Below are positions 56,713 through 64,000 of a stretch of DNA of 64,000 bases, piece after piece. Under the pieces are notes generated by a model, which saw nothing but the letters and a program-made list of their open reading frames with translations, did not search any database and was not told the DNA's origin. The stretch's first letter is position 1. Every line of letters begins with the position of its first letter. The translations under genes were made by a program, and so were the position numbers. Origin of the DNA: Kaistella polysaccharea (GTDB taxonomy: Bacteria; Bacteroidota; Bacteroidia; Flavobacteriales; Weeksellaceae); NCBI RefSeq assembly GCF_020410745.1, contig NZ_CP084528.1, forward strand, positions 1,426,001-1,490,000, read 5' to 3'.

Positions 56713-57708
56713 TTATTTATCAGCGTCTAATTTATATTTCGCAACGTCGAAACCGAAGTTAAGACCTTTTGCATGCACTAATTCTTCTAATTCTGTTAAG
56801 GATTTTTTACCGAAATTTCTAAATTTCATCAAATCAGACTTCGTATAAGAAACCAGTTCTCCTAAAGTTTCTACTTCAGCAGCTTTCAAGCAGTTTAGTG
56901 CTCTTACAGACAGATCCATATCTACCAATTTAGATTTTAGAAGTTGTCTTGTATGTAAAGTTTCTTCATCATACTGGATTGATGCTTTTACTGCTTCAGT
57001 TTCTAAAGTAATTCTCTCATCGGAGAACAACATGAAGTGATAAATTAATATCTTAGAAGCTTCTGTTAATGCATTTTGAGGACTGATAGAACCATCAGTT
57101 TCAATATCCAATACTAGTTTTTCGTAGTCTGTTTTTTGCTCGACACGATAGTTCTCAACACTGTACTGTACTTTTTTGATCGGTGTAAAGATTGAATCAA
57201 TAGCAATTGTTCCGATAGGAGCATTTGCTGATTTATTCTGATCAGAAGGAACATATCCTCTGCCTTTTTCAATATTGAACGTGATTTCAAATTTCACGTC
57301 TTTATTAGCAGAACAGATAACCAACTCAGGATTCAAAACTTCGAATTCCTGCATTGTTTTTCCTAAATCACCAGCTGTAATCGTATTTTGACCAGATACT
57401 TTGGCAGTTACCACTTCTGCAGTTGCAGTTTCGGTTTTTGCTCTAAGTCTTAATTGTTTAAGGTTCAGAATTAATTCTGTAACGTCTTCAATTACACCTG
57501 GAATTGTTGAAAATTCGTGCTCTACGCCTTCTATTTTGATAGATGTAATAGCATATCCTTCTAAAGAAGAAAGTAAAACTCTCCTCAAAGCATTACCGAT
57601 CGTAAGTCCAAATCCTGACTCTAATGGTCTAAATTCAAATTGCCCTTTGAATTCATCAGAGTTAAGGAGGATTACTTTATCGGGTTTAATAAATGTTAAA
57701 ATTGCCAT
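56713..57708 (-). CDS. rpoA: DNA-directed RNA polymerase alpha subunit
   Basis: 331 residues from the ATG at 57708 ([15 protein letters not shown]); the in-frame ATG at 57726 adds six residues without support. N-terminal dimerisation domain ([21 protein letters not shown]) and C-terminal domain with [23 protein letters not shown] and [18 protein letters not shown]. Core transcription subunit between rpsD and rplQ, the usual alpha operon. Confidence 0.97.
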   Translation of the reverse strand: MAILTFIKPDKVILLNSDEFKGQFEFRPLESGFGLTIGNALRRVLLSSLEGYAITSIKIEGVEHEFSTIPGVIEDVTELILNLKQLRLRAKTETATAEVVTAKVSGQNTITAGDLGKTMQEFEVLNPELVICSANKDVKFEITFNIEKGRGYVPSDQNKSANAPIGTIAIDSIFTPIKKVQYSVENYRVEQKTDYEKLVLDIETDGSISPQNALTEASKILIYHFMLFSDERITLETEAVKASIQYDEETLHTRQLLKSKLVDMDLSVRALNCLKAAEVETLGELVSYTKSDLMKFRNFGKKSLTELEELVHAKGLNFGFDVAKYKLDADK

Positions 57709-57742
57709 ATAATTTGGGTTGAGCAAAAATTTGAAAAAATTA

Positions 57743-58351
57743 TTATTTAGAGTAAAGTTCGACGATCAATTGTTCTTTCAGATCTTCCGGAATTTGAATT
57801 CTCTCCGGAGCGGAAATAAAAGTACCTGCTTTTGTTTCGTCGTTAAATTGTAACCACTCATAAGTAGATCTGTAAGCCAATGAATCAGCAATTACTTCAA
57901 GAGATTTTGATTTCTCTCTTACTGCAACTACATCACCTGCTTTCATAGAATATGATGGAATGTTTACCAATTCTCCGTTTACGGTAATGTGTCTGTGAGA
58001 TACCAATTGTCTTGCACCTGCTCTAGTTTTAGAAAAACCTAATCTGTACACTACATTGTCTAATCTAGATTCACACAATTGTAAAAGAACTTCACCTGTA
58101 ACGCCTTTTGCTCGGTTGGCTTTTTCATAAAGGTTTGCAAATTGTCTTTCCAAAATACCATAAGTATATTTTGCTTTCTGCTTTTCCATTAACTGAACAG
58201 CATACTCAGATTTCTTTGATCCTCTTCTTTTGTTAACACCGTGTTGTCCCGGTGGTTGGTTTTTTCTTTTCTCGAAGCTTTTATCATCTCCGTAGATTGC
58301 AGCCCCAAACTTTCTTGCAATCTTTGTTTTTGGTCCTATATATCTTGCCAT
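57743..58351 (-). CDS. rpsD: 30S ribosomal protein S4
   Basis: 202 residues. Binds 16S rRNA early in assembly. Conserved [21 protein letters not shown]-like [34 protein letters not shown], the S4 domain. Between rpsK and rpoA. The gap to rpsK (58352-58442) is an AT-rich repeat tract. Confidence 0.96.
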   Translation of the reverse strand: MARYIGPKTKIARKFGAAIYGDDKSFEKRKNQPPGQHGVNKRRGSKKSEYAVQLMEKQKAKYTYGILERQFANLYEKANRAKGVTGEVLLQLCESRLDNVVYRLGFSKTRAGARQLVSHRHITVNGELVNIPSYSMKAGDVVAVREKSKSLEVIADSLAYRSTYEWLQFNDETKAGTFISAPERIQIPEDLKEQLIVELYSK

Positions 58352-58442
58352 ATTTTTTAAGATTTTAGATTAAAAATTTTAGATTTTAAATTAAAAATGG
58401 TTCACATCTAAAATTTATAATCTATCATTTAAAATTCTCAGA
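58352..58442. repeat. AT-rich degenerate repeat in the rpsK-rpsD gap
   Basis: 91 bases built of ATTTTAGATT, TTAAATTAAAAA and similar words. A 16-base piece, TTTTAGATTTTAAATT (58377-58392), is identical to one in the sdhA-sdhC gap (38001-38016). Confidence 0.55.
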
Positions 58443-58832
58443 TTATACTCTTCTTCTTTTTGGTGGTCTACATCCGTTGTGTGGCATTGGAGTCACATCA
58501 ACGATTTCACTAACTTCAATTCCTGAATTGTGAATTGTTCTGATTGCAGATTCTCTACCTGCGCCAGGACCTTTCACGTAAACCTTTACTCTACGTAATC
58601 CAGCATCGTGTGCTACGGTTGAGCAATTTTCTGCAGCCATTTGCGCTGCAAAAGGAGTATTCTTCTTAGAACCTCTGAAACCCATCTTTCCGGCAGATGC
58701 CCAAGAGATGACCTCTCCACTTTTATTTGTCAAAGAAATGATGATATTGTTGAATGTAGCTTGGATATGCGCCTCGCCGATTGCTTCAACTTTTACTTTT
58801 CTTTTCTTAACTGCTTTTGTCTGTTTTGCCAT
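58443..58832 (-). CDS. rpsK: 30S ribosomal protein S11
   Basis: 129 residues. Conserved [35 protein letters not shown] and the C-terminal [17 protein letters not shown]. Platform protein of the 30S subunit. 12 bases after rpsM. Confidence 0.97.
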   Translation of the reverse strand: MAKQTKAVKKRKVKVEAIGEAHIQATFNNIIISLTNKSGEVISWASAGKMGFRGSKKNTPFAAQMAAENCSTVAHDAGLRRVKVYVKGPGAGRESAIRTIHNSGIEVSEIVDVTPMPHNGCRPPKRRRV

Positions 58833-58844
58833 AATTCTTACCGA

Positions 58845-59222
58845 TTATTTACTTGCTTTTTTCTTGTTAGCAACAGTTTTTCTCTTTCCTTTTCGGGTTC
58901 TAGAATTATTCTTAGTTCTTTGTCCTCTTAAAGGTAATCCCAGTCTGTGACGTATTCCTCGTTGGCAACCAATATCCATCAATCGCTTGATGTTTATTTG
59001 TGTTTCAGAACGCAATTCACCTTCTACTTTTACGTTTTCAGTGATGTAGTTTCTGATCAATGCCAATTCATCGTCATTCCATTCGTTGACTTTCTTGTCT
59101 TCGCTAATACCGGCTGCTTTCAAGATCTCAGAAGAAGTACTTCTTCCAACACCATAGATATAAGTTAAACCGATAACGCCTCTTTTGTTTTTTGGTAAAT
59201 CAATACCGGAAATTCTCGCCAT
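58845..59222 (-). CDS. rpsM: 30S ribosomal protein S13
   Basis: 125 residues. Conserved [35 protein letters not shown] and the basic C-terminal [16 protein letters not shown]. Contacts the P-site tRNA at the head. It follows rpmJ by 9 bases. Confidence 0.97.
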   Translation of the reverse strand: MARISGIDLPKNKRGVIGLTYIYGVGRSTSSEILKAAGISEDKKVNEWNDDELALIRNYITENVKVEGELRSETQINIKRLMDIGCQRGIRHRLGLPLRGQRTKNNSRTRKGKRKTVANKKKASK

Positions 59223-59231
59223 AATTTAATT

Positions 59232-59348
59232 TTAGCCTTGTCTTTGTTTAAATTTTGGGTTTTTCTTGTTAATCACAAAAAGAACGCCTTTTCTGCGAAC
59301 GATTTTGCAATCAGCACTTCTTTTTTTGATAGATGCTCTAACTTTCAT
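59232..59348 (-). CDS. rpmJ: 50S ribosomal protein L36
   Basis: 38 residues, ATG at 59348 and TAA at 59232-59234. Starts [20 protein letters not shown] and ends FKQRQG, as in L36. The zinc-type C-x2-C…C-x4-H pattern is absent: one Cys remains, so this is the zinc-free (C-minus) form. Placed between infA and rpsM as expected. Confidence 0.93.
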   Translation of the reverse strand: MKVRASIKKRSADCKIVRRKGVLFVINKKNPKFKQRQG

Positions 59349-59487
59349 TTCTAAGTTTTCTATTTTAATTTTACAACGGTTAAATGAGATCTTACGGAAT
59401 CATTCCCATTTTGTTTAAATTTAGAACTCCATAATTTTCGTAATTACAGATGTCCTCTTTTATAATAAAGTTCAGTAGATACTGAAA

Positions 59488-59703
59488 TTAATATCTGAAT
59501 GTAATCCTACCTTTTGATAAATCGTAAGGGGAAAGTTCTAACTTCACCTTGTCTCCAGGTAAAAGTTTGATGTAATGCATTCGCATTTTACCAGAAATAT
59601 GAGCGATAAGGATATGCCCATTTTCTAGTTCAACACGGAACTGCGCGTTCGAAAGTGCTTCCGTAATCACGCCGTCTTGCTCAATATGTTTCTGTTTAGC
59701 CAT
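59488..59703 (-). CDS. infA: Translation initiation factor IF-1
   Basis: 71 residues. Conserved [40 protein letters not shown] and [21 protein letters not shown]. Occupies the 30S A site. 8 bases after secY; a 139-base gap precedes rpmJ. Confidence 0.96.
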   Translation of the reverse strand: MAKQKHIEQDGVITEALSNAQFRVELENGHILIAHISGKMRMHYIKLLPGDKVKLELSPYDLSKGRITFRY

Positions 59704-59711
59704 TAATTATT

Positions 59712-61094
59712 TTACTGGTTGTTTGTTGTTCTTGATAATTTAGACTGCATTAAGCCATCATAATGATGATTCAACAAATACGTATTGATCTGTTGTATAG
59801 TATCTAAGATTACTCCGACCATAATTAAAAGCGACGTACCTCCGAAAAATAAGGCAAACCGATCGGTCTGAACAAACGCTCCATACACAAGTGCTGGAAG
59901 GATTGCAAAGATAGCTAAAAACAGCGAACCTGGCAAAGTTATTTTTGACAAAATATCATCCAGATAATCAGACGTTTCCTTGCCCGGTCTTACCTTCGGA
60001 ATCAGCCCACCATTTCTCTTTAAATCATCTGCCATTTGATTCACAGGAATCGTAATTGCAGTATAGAAAAAGGAGAAAATAATGATCAAAATCGCAAACA
60101 AAACATTGTATTGCCAACTGAAGACATTTTTAAATCCGGCTAAGAAAGTATTTGATTCGTCCACTTTGGTTAATAATCCTGGTACAAACATCAACGCTTG
60201 CGCGAAGATAATTGGCATTACTCCAGAAGCATTAACTTTAAGAGGAATCCACTGACGTGCTCCCTGCATTAAGTTTCTGTTAACTCCACCTCTTGCTTGT
60301 GCTCTACTTACGTATTGAATAGGAATCTTCCGCACGGCGACCGAAAGTACGATTGCCAAAAGAACAACTACCATCCAAAATAGCACCTCAATCAGAATCA
60401 TTATGGTTCCAAAACCACCTTTACCTGTTTGCGTTGCAACCTCTTGAATGAAAGCACCAGGGAAATCTGCAAGAATACCAACCATAATTAAGATTGATAT
60501 ACCGTTTCCGATCCCTTTATCAGTGATTTTTTCACCTAACCACATTGCGAATACTGAACCAGCAACTAATATTACAATACTTGGCAACCAGAACATAACG
60601 GACTGCGGATTGATGTAGTACGCTGAAGCAAACTGCGCATGTGGCAAGAACATTTGGGTGATTGAAGTAAGGTAAGAAGGCGCTTGTACCAAACAAACTG
60701 CAATGGTCAACCATCTTGTAATTTGGTTCAGGGTATTTCTACCACTTTCACCATCTTTTTGCAATTTCTGAAGATACGGGATTGCCATACCCATCAATTG
60801 CACGATAATAGAAGCGGAGATGTAAGGCATAATTCCGAGTGCCATGATTGACGCTCGGGAGAAAGCCCCTCCTGTAAAAGAAGAAAGCAACCCAAGAAGT
60901 CCTGCTCCTTGCTTGTTGCCTCCCTGATCTTTATAAATATCCAAAAGATTCCCTACCTCTGCCATGTTAATAGCTGGTAAGGAAATATAAGATGCGAATC
61001 TATACACGAGGACGATACCGAGAGTAAAAAGTATTTTATCTCTCAATTCCTTAAGACTCCAAATGTTTTTCAGTGTTTGTATAAATTCTTTCAT
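59712..61094 (-). CDS. secY: Preprotein translocase subunit SecY
   Basis: 460 residues. Ten membrane helices, with the SecY signatures GLLGLLSSFTGGAFSRASIMALGIMPYISASI and the plug/loop regions ARAQARGGVNRNLMQGARQ (split here as VSRAQARGGVNRN) and ITLPGSLFLAIFAILPALV. Protein-conducting channel of the inner membrane. 8 bases after rplO. Confidence 0.96.
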   Translation of the reverse strand: MKEFIQTLKNIWSLKELRDKILFTLGIVLVYRFASYISLPAINMAEVGNLLDIYKDQGGNKQGAGLLGLLSSFTGGAFSRASIMALGIMPYISASIIVQLMGMAIPYLQKLQKDGESGRNTLNQITRWLTIAVCLVQAPSYLTSITQMFLPHAQFASAYYINPQSVMFWLPSIVILVAGSVFAMWLGEKITDKGIGNGISILIMVGILADFPGAFIQEVATQTGKGGFGTIMILIEVLFWMVVVLLAIVLSVAVRKIPIQYVSRAQARGGVNRNLMQGARQWIPLKVNASGVMPIIFAQALMFVPGLLTKVDESNTFLAGFKNVFSWQYNVLFAILIIIFSFFYTAITIPVNQMADDLKRNGGLIPKVRPGKETSDYLDDILSKITLPGSLFLAIFAILPALVYGAFVQTDRFALFFGGTSLLIMVGVILDTIQQINTYLLNHHYDGLMQSKLSRTTNNQ

Positions 61095-61102
61095 TGTAAA
61101 TA

Positions 61103-61549
61103 TTAAAGAGTAATTGCTTTACCTCCTGCTTTAGAAATTGCTTCTTCAGCAGATTTAGTGAATTTGTGTGCAGAAATTGAAACTCCTGATTTCAATTCAC
61201 CTCTACCCATAATCTTTACGATTTCGTTTTTCTTCGCTAATCCGTTTTCTACCAATACATCTTGTGTAATTTCAGTGATATTTTTCGTATCAGCTAACAT
61301 TTGTAGGGTGTCGATATTAATTCCTCTGTACTCTTTTCTATTGATGTTGTTGAAACCGAATTTCGGTAATCTTCTTTGCAAAGGCATCTGTCCACCTTCG
61401 AAACCAATTTTCTGAGAATAACCAGCTCTAGCTTGCTGGCCATTGTGACCTTTCCCGGCTGTTCCCCCTTTACCACTACCTTGTCCTCTACCGATTCTTT
61501 TAGTACTGTGAGTAGAACCTTTTGCAGGTCTAATATTATTTAAATTCAT
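61103..61549 (-). CDS. rplO: 50S ribosomal protein L15
   Basis: 148 residues. Conserved MNLNNIRPAKGSTHSTKRIG, GRGQGSGKGGTAGKGHNGQQ, FEGGQMPLQRRLPKFGF. 8 bases before secY. The gap to rpmD (61550-61621) is AT-rich, with an 8-bp inverted repeat (61583-61590 with 61597-61604). Confidence 0.96.
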   Translation of the reverse strand: MNLNNIRPAKGSTHSTKRIGRGQGSGKGGTAGKGHNGQQARAGYSQKIGFEGGQMPLQRRLPKFGFNNINRKEYRGINIDTLQMLADTKNITEITQDVLVENGLAKKNEIVKIMGRGELKSGVSISAHKFTKSAEEAISKAGGKAITL

Positions 61550-61621
61550 TATTTTTAGATTTGAGATTTTAAGATAAGAGATAAGAGACTGAATAAAGTC
61601 TCTTTTCTCTTGACTTGATTT

Positions 61622-61798
61622 CTATTTTACAACTACTACAAGGTGACTGATCGCAGATACCATTCCTAAGATAGAAGGAGTATCGTCATGTTCAACCACT
61701 TGGTGAAGTTTTTTTAATCCTAATGCTTCTAGCGTTCTCTTTTGAGTTTTGGTTCTACCAATAGCGCTTTTTACTTGTTTTACTTGAATTTTTGCCAT
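61622..61798 (-). CDS. rpmD: 50S ribosomal protein L30
   Basis: 58 residues, ATG at 61798 and TAG at 61622-61624. Starts MAKIQVKQVKSAIGRTKTQK, then LGLKKLHQVVEHDDTPSILG, the L30 core. 9 bases after rpsE. Confidence 0.93.
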   Translation of the reverse strand: MAKIQVKQVKSAIGRTKTQKRTLEALGLKKLHQVVEHDDTPSILGMVSAISHLVVVVK

Positions 61799-61807
61799 TG
61801 TTTTAAA

Positions 61808-62329
61808 TTAACCGTTAAACACTTTATCTAATGAAATACCTCTTGCTTTAGCAATTTCTTCAGGTCTTCTGATATCCAACAATGCTTTGAAAGTAGCTTT
61901 CACAACGTTATGTGGGTTAGATGAACCTTTAGATTTTGAAAGAATATCTTTAATTCCAGCAGCTTCAATTACCATACGAACTGTACCACCAGCGATTACA
62001 CCGGTACCGTGAGTTGCAGGTCTCAAGAAGATATCTGCACCACCGTATCTTGCGGATGTTTGGTGAGGAATTGTATGATTAACTACAGGAACTTTTACCA
62101 AATTTTTCTTTGCATCTTCTACTGCTTTTGCAATAGCTGAAGCAACTTCTTTAGATTTTCCTAAACCGAAACCTACCGTTCCAGCTTCATCTCCTACAAC
62201 CACGATTGCAGAAAAACCGAAAGCTCTACCTCCTTTTGTTACTTTCGTAACTCTGTTTACTGAAACGAGACGATCTTTAAGTTCTAATCCTCCCGGTTTT
62301 ACTTTTTCTATATTATCTAGTCCTAACAT
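61808..62329 (-). CDS. rpsE: 30S ribosomal protein S5
   Basis: 173 residues. Conserved [40 protein letters not shown] and [19 protein letters not shown]. Accuracy-centre protein of the 30S. 18 bases after rplR. Confidence 0.97.
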   Translation of the reverse strand: MLGLDNIEKVKPGGLELKDRLVSVNRVTKVTKGGRAFGFSAIVVVGDEAGTVGFGLGKSKEVASAIAKAVEDAKKNLVKVPVVNHTIPHQTSARYGGADIFLRPATHGTGVIAGGTVRMVIEAAGIKDILSKSKGSSNPHNVVKATFKALLDIRRPEEIAKARGISLDKVFNG

Positions 62330-62347
62330 ATTTCCGAAATTTATTGA

Positions 62348-62695
62348 TTAGAATTTTAGTCCGCCTTCTCTCGCGCCGTCAGCTAGAGCTTTCACTCTAC
62401 CGTGGTATACGAATCCGTTTCTGTCGAACACTATATTTTCAATTCCTGCAGCTTTGGCTTTTTCAGCGATTGCTTTACCAACTTCTGCGGAGATTTCTGT
62501 TTTGTTACCTTTAGCAGACAACGCTCTTGACGAAGCTGATGCTAAGGTTTTACCGTCTTTATCATCGATCAATTGCGCATAAATTTCTTTATTGCTTTTG
62601 TAAACAGATAATCTTGGTAATTCAGCAGAGCCAGAGATTTTTCCTCTTACTCTTCTTTTAATTCTATTTCTTTTTTCTACTTTGCTTAGTGCCAT
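62348..62695 (-). CDS. rplR: 50S ribosomal protein L18
   Basis: 115 residues. Conserved [37 protein letters not shown] and [20 protein letters not shown]. Binds 5S rRNA. 17 bases after rplF. Confidence 0.97.
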   Translation of the reverse strand: MALSKVEKRNRIKRRVRGKISGSAELPRLSVYKSNKEIYAQLIDDKDGKTLASASSRALSAKGNKTEISAEVGKAIAEKAKAAGIENIVFDRNGFVYHGRVKALADGAREGGLKF

Positions 62696-62712
62696 GTTCT
62701 TAAGTTTTAAAA

Positions 62713-63258
62713 TTAAGCAGATTTACCAGCTTTACGTCTTACAATTTCTCCAACGAATCTAACACCCTTTCCTTTATATGGTTCTGGTTTTCTGAAAGAT
62801 CTGATCTTTGCAGCTACCATTCCTAATAATTGTTTATCGAAAGATGTTAAAGTAATCACAGGGTTTTTACCTTTTTCAGATAATGTTTCTACCACAATTT
62901 CTTTAGGAAGATCCATTACAATTCCGTGTGAGAATCCTAAAGCTAAATCTAATCTGTTTCCTTGATTAGATGCTCTATATCCTACTCCTACTAATTCAAG
63001 TTTTTTAGTCCACCCTTCGGCAGTTCCCTGAACCATATTATTGATTAACGCTCTGTAAAGACCGTGTAATGCTTTGTGCGATTTTGATTCCGACGGACGA
63101 TCTAGGGTTAGAATCCCGTCTTCTTGTTTTAAAGTAATTCCTTCTTCTAACTGTTGTGTAAGTTCTCCTTTCGGTCCTTTCACAGTTACCAAACCGTCTT
63201 TCTCGGTTACCGTAACATTAGCGGGAATTTCTATAATTGATTTACCAATTCTTGACAT
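62713..63258 (-). CDS. rplF: 50S ribosomal protein L6
   Basis: 181 residues. Conserved [17 protein letters not shown], the two L6 domains, and the C-terminal [20 protein letters not shown]. Lies near the GTPase centre. 17 bases after rpsH. Confidence 0.97.
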   Translation of the reverse strand: MSRIGKSIIEIPANVTVTEKDGLVTVKGPKGELTQQLEEGITLKQEDGILTLDRPSESKSHKALHGLYRALINNMVQGTAEGWTKKLELVGVGYRASNQGNRLDLALGFSHGIVMDLPKEIVVETLSEKGKNPVITLTSFDKQLLGMVAAKIRSFRKPEPYKGKGVRFVGEIVRRKAGKSA

Positions 63259-63275
63259 TTTCCTTTGATTATTAA

Positions 63276-63674
63276 TTAATAAACATAGCAGATTACTTCT
63301 CCACCAACTTTTTCTTGTCTGGCTTTTTTATCAGTCATAACTCCTCTTGAAGTTGAGATAATAGCCACGCCCAAACCGTTTAATACTCTTGGCAGCTCAC
63401 CTGTTCCTTTGTATTGTCTTAGACCTGGTCTTGAAGCTCTTTGGATGCTTTTGATTACAGGTTTGTTGGTTAGTTTGTCGTACTTTAAAGCGATTTTGAT
63501 ATTTCCCTGAACAGCGTTATCCTCGAACTTGTAGTTCAAGATAAAACCCTGGTCAAACAAAATTTTTGTAATCTCCTTTTTAATTTTCGATGCAGGAATA
63601 TCCACCACTTTGTGGCCTGCGCTTTGTGCGTTCCTTACTCTGGTTAGGAAATCTGAAATTGGATCTGTTACCAT
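63276..63674 (-). CDS. rpsH: 30S ribosomal protein S8
   Basis: 132 residues. Conserved MVTDPISDFLTRVRNAQSAG, SKIKKEITKILFDQGFI and GVAIISTSRGVMTDKKARQ. Central-domain assembly protein and, in E. coli, repressor of the spc operon. The gap to rpsN contains a weak hairpin (63730-63739 with 63752-63761). Confidence 0.97.
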   Translation of the reverse strand: MVTDPISDFLTRVRNAQSAGHKVVDIPASKIKKEITKILFDQGFILNYKFEDNAVQGNIKIALKYDKLTNKPVIKSIQRASRPGLRQYKGTGELPRVLNGLGVAIISTSRGVMTDKKARQEKVGGEVICYVY

Positions 63675-63801
63675 TTTTCTATTTTAATTATTGGTTTGTG
63701 ATAGTTAGTTTTAAAAGGTGGTAGGCTTTAGGTTACAGTTAAAAACTATGTACTATAACCTACGACCTAATAACTTTACTATCTCGATTGTTCTAAATTT
63801 G

Positions 63802-64000
63802 TTACCAACTTGCTTTTTTCACTCCCGGGATCAGACCTTTGTTGGCCATTTCTCTGAAAGTTACTCTAGAAAGACCGAATGTTCTCATGTAACCTCTTGG
63901 TCTTCCTGTTAATTTACATCTGTTGTGTAGTCTTACTGGCGAAGCATCTTTCGGCAATAATTGCAAACCTGCATAGTCGTTAGCTTCTTTCAAAGCTTTT
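63802..64000 (-). CDS. rpsN: 30S ribosomal protein S14, partial
   Basis: The stop is at 63802; the 5' end lies beyond the window. The visible 65 residues ([20 protein letters not shown] … [18 protein letters not shown] … [20 protein letters not shown]) are the C-terminal two thirds of an 89-residue S14. Only one Cys is visible, so this is the zinc-free form. It is upstream of rpsH in the spc operon. Confidence 0.95.
   Translation of the reverse strand, partial: KALKEANDYAGLQLLPKDASPVRLHNRCKLTGRPRGYMRTFGLSRVTFREMANKGLIPGVKKASW

Overview
The window looks like a chromosomal stretch from a low-GC flavobacterium (Bacteroidota), most likely of the Chryseobacterium/Kaistella group (Weeksellaceae). 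The support is: repeated TAnnTTTG -7 promoter boxes, in places with a TTTG -33 box; type IX secretion sorting domains of both type A and type B; many Bacteroidota-only families (GLPGLI, DUF4252, DUF6048/DUF6452, DUF2480, DUF4407); a three-gene sdhC-sdhA-sdhB set; and a ribosomal protein THX. I see no rRNA, tRNA, CRISPR array, prophage or plasmid backbone.

Layout. 1-5280 holds the end of a head-GIN-type protein, a DUF4252 lipoprotein, a large T9SS type B surface protein, guaB and a small lipoprotein. 5281-8016 is a compact respiratory nitrite module: promoter, AniA-type copper nitrite reductase (nirK), a NirV-like FGE-sulfatase-fold lipoprotein and an SCO copper chaperone, closed by a bidirectional terminator. 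8017-20000 is mostly minus strand: DUF4407, ruvC, a fatty-acid desaturase, a DUF421 protein, an EEP phosphatase, a beta-lactamase-fold hydrolase, a GlcG/HbpS-like protein, a 35-residue metallothionein-like protein, the giant fused B12 mutase icmF, and small envelope proteins. 20000-22300 is rplM-rpsI-rpsB. 22269-33425 has trmB, envelope proteins, a T9SS reprolysin-type protease, DUF6048/DUF6452, a second large zinc protease and rlmD. 33500-41750 has a thioredoxin-fold lipoprotein without CxxC, the succinate dehydrogenase operon, a ComEC core and lpxB.

41800-46400 carries DUF2480, a DUF937 protein, ribosomal protein THX with a long charged tail, a DUF2975/XRE regulatory pair with a palindromic operator candidate, and aspS. 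46395-52430 is an accessory-looking minus-strand stretch: a short-chain dehydrogenase, an enoyl-CoA hydratase, a SMUG2-type glycosylase, a nest of four related palindromes beside a REP-associated transposase broken by one stop codon, a six-repeat YxSQAD protein, and an elongated PaaZ. 52430-55450 holds a structured-RNA candidate, gltA and eno. 55600-64000 is a lipoprotein followed by the spc/alpha ribosomal operons read leftward (rpsN to rplQ), the window ending inside rpsN.

The best leads are the tiny Cys-rich protein (14465-14572), the REP/RAYT locus (48612-49277), the structured RNA candidate (52577-52678) and the operator-like palindrome before the DUF2975/XRE pair (43649-43663). All family names are from memory and by eye; no search was run.
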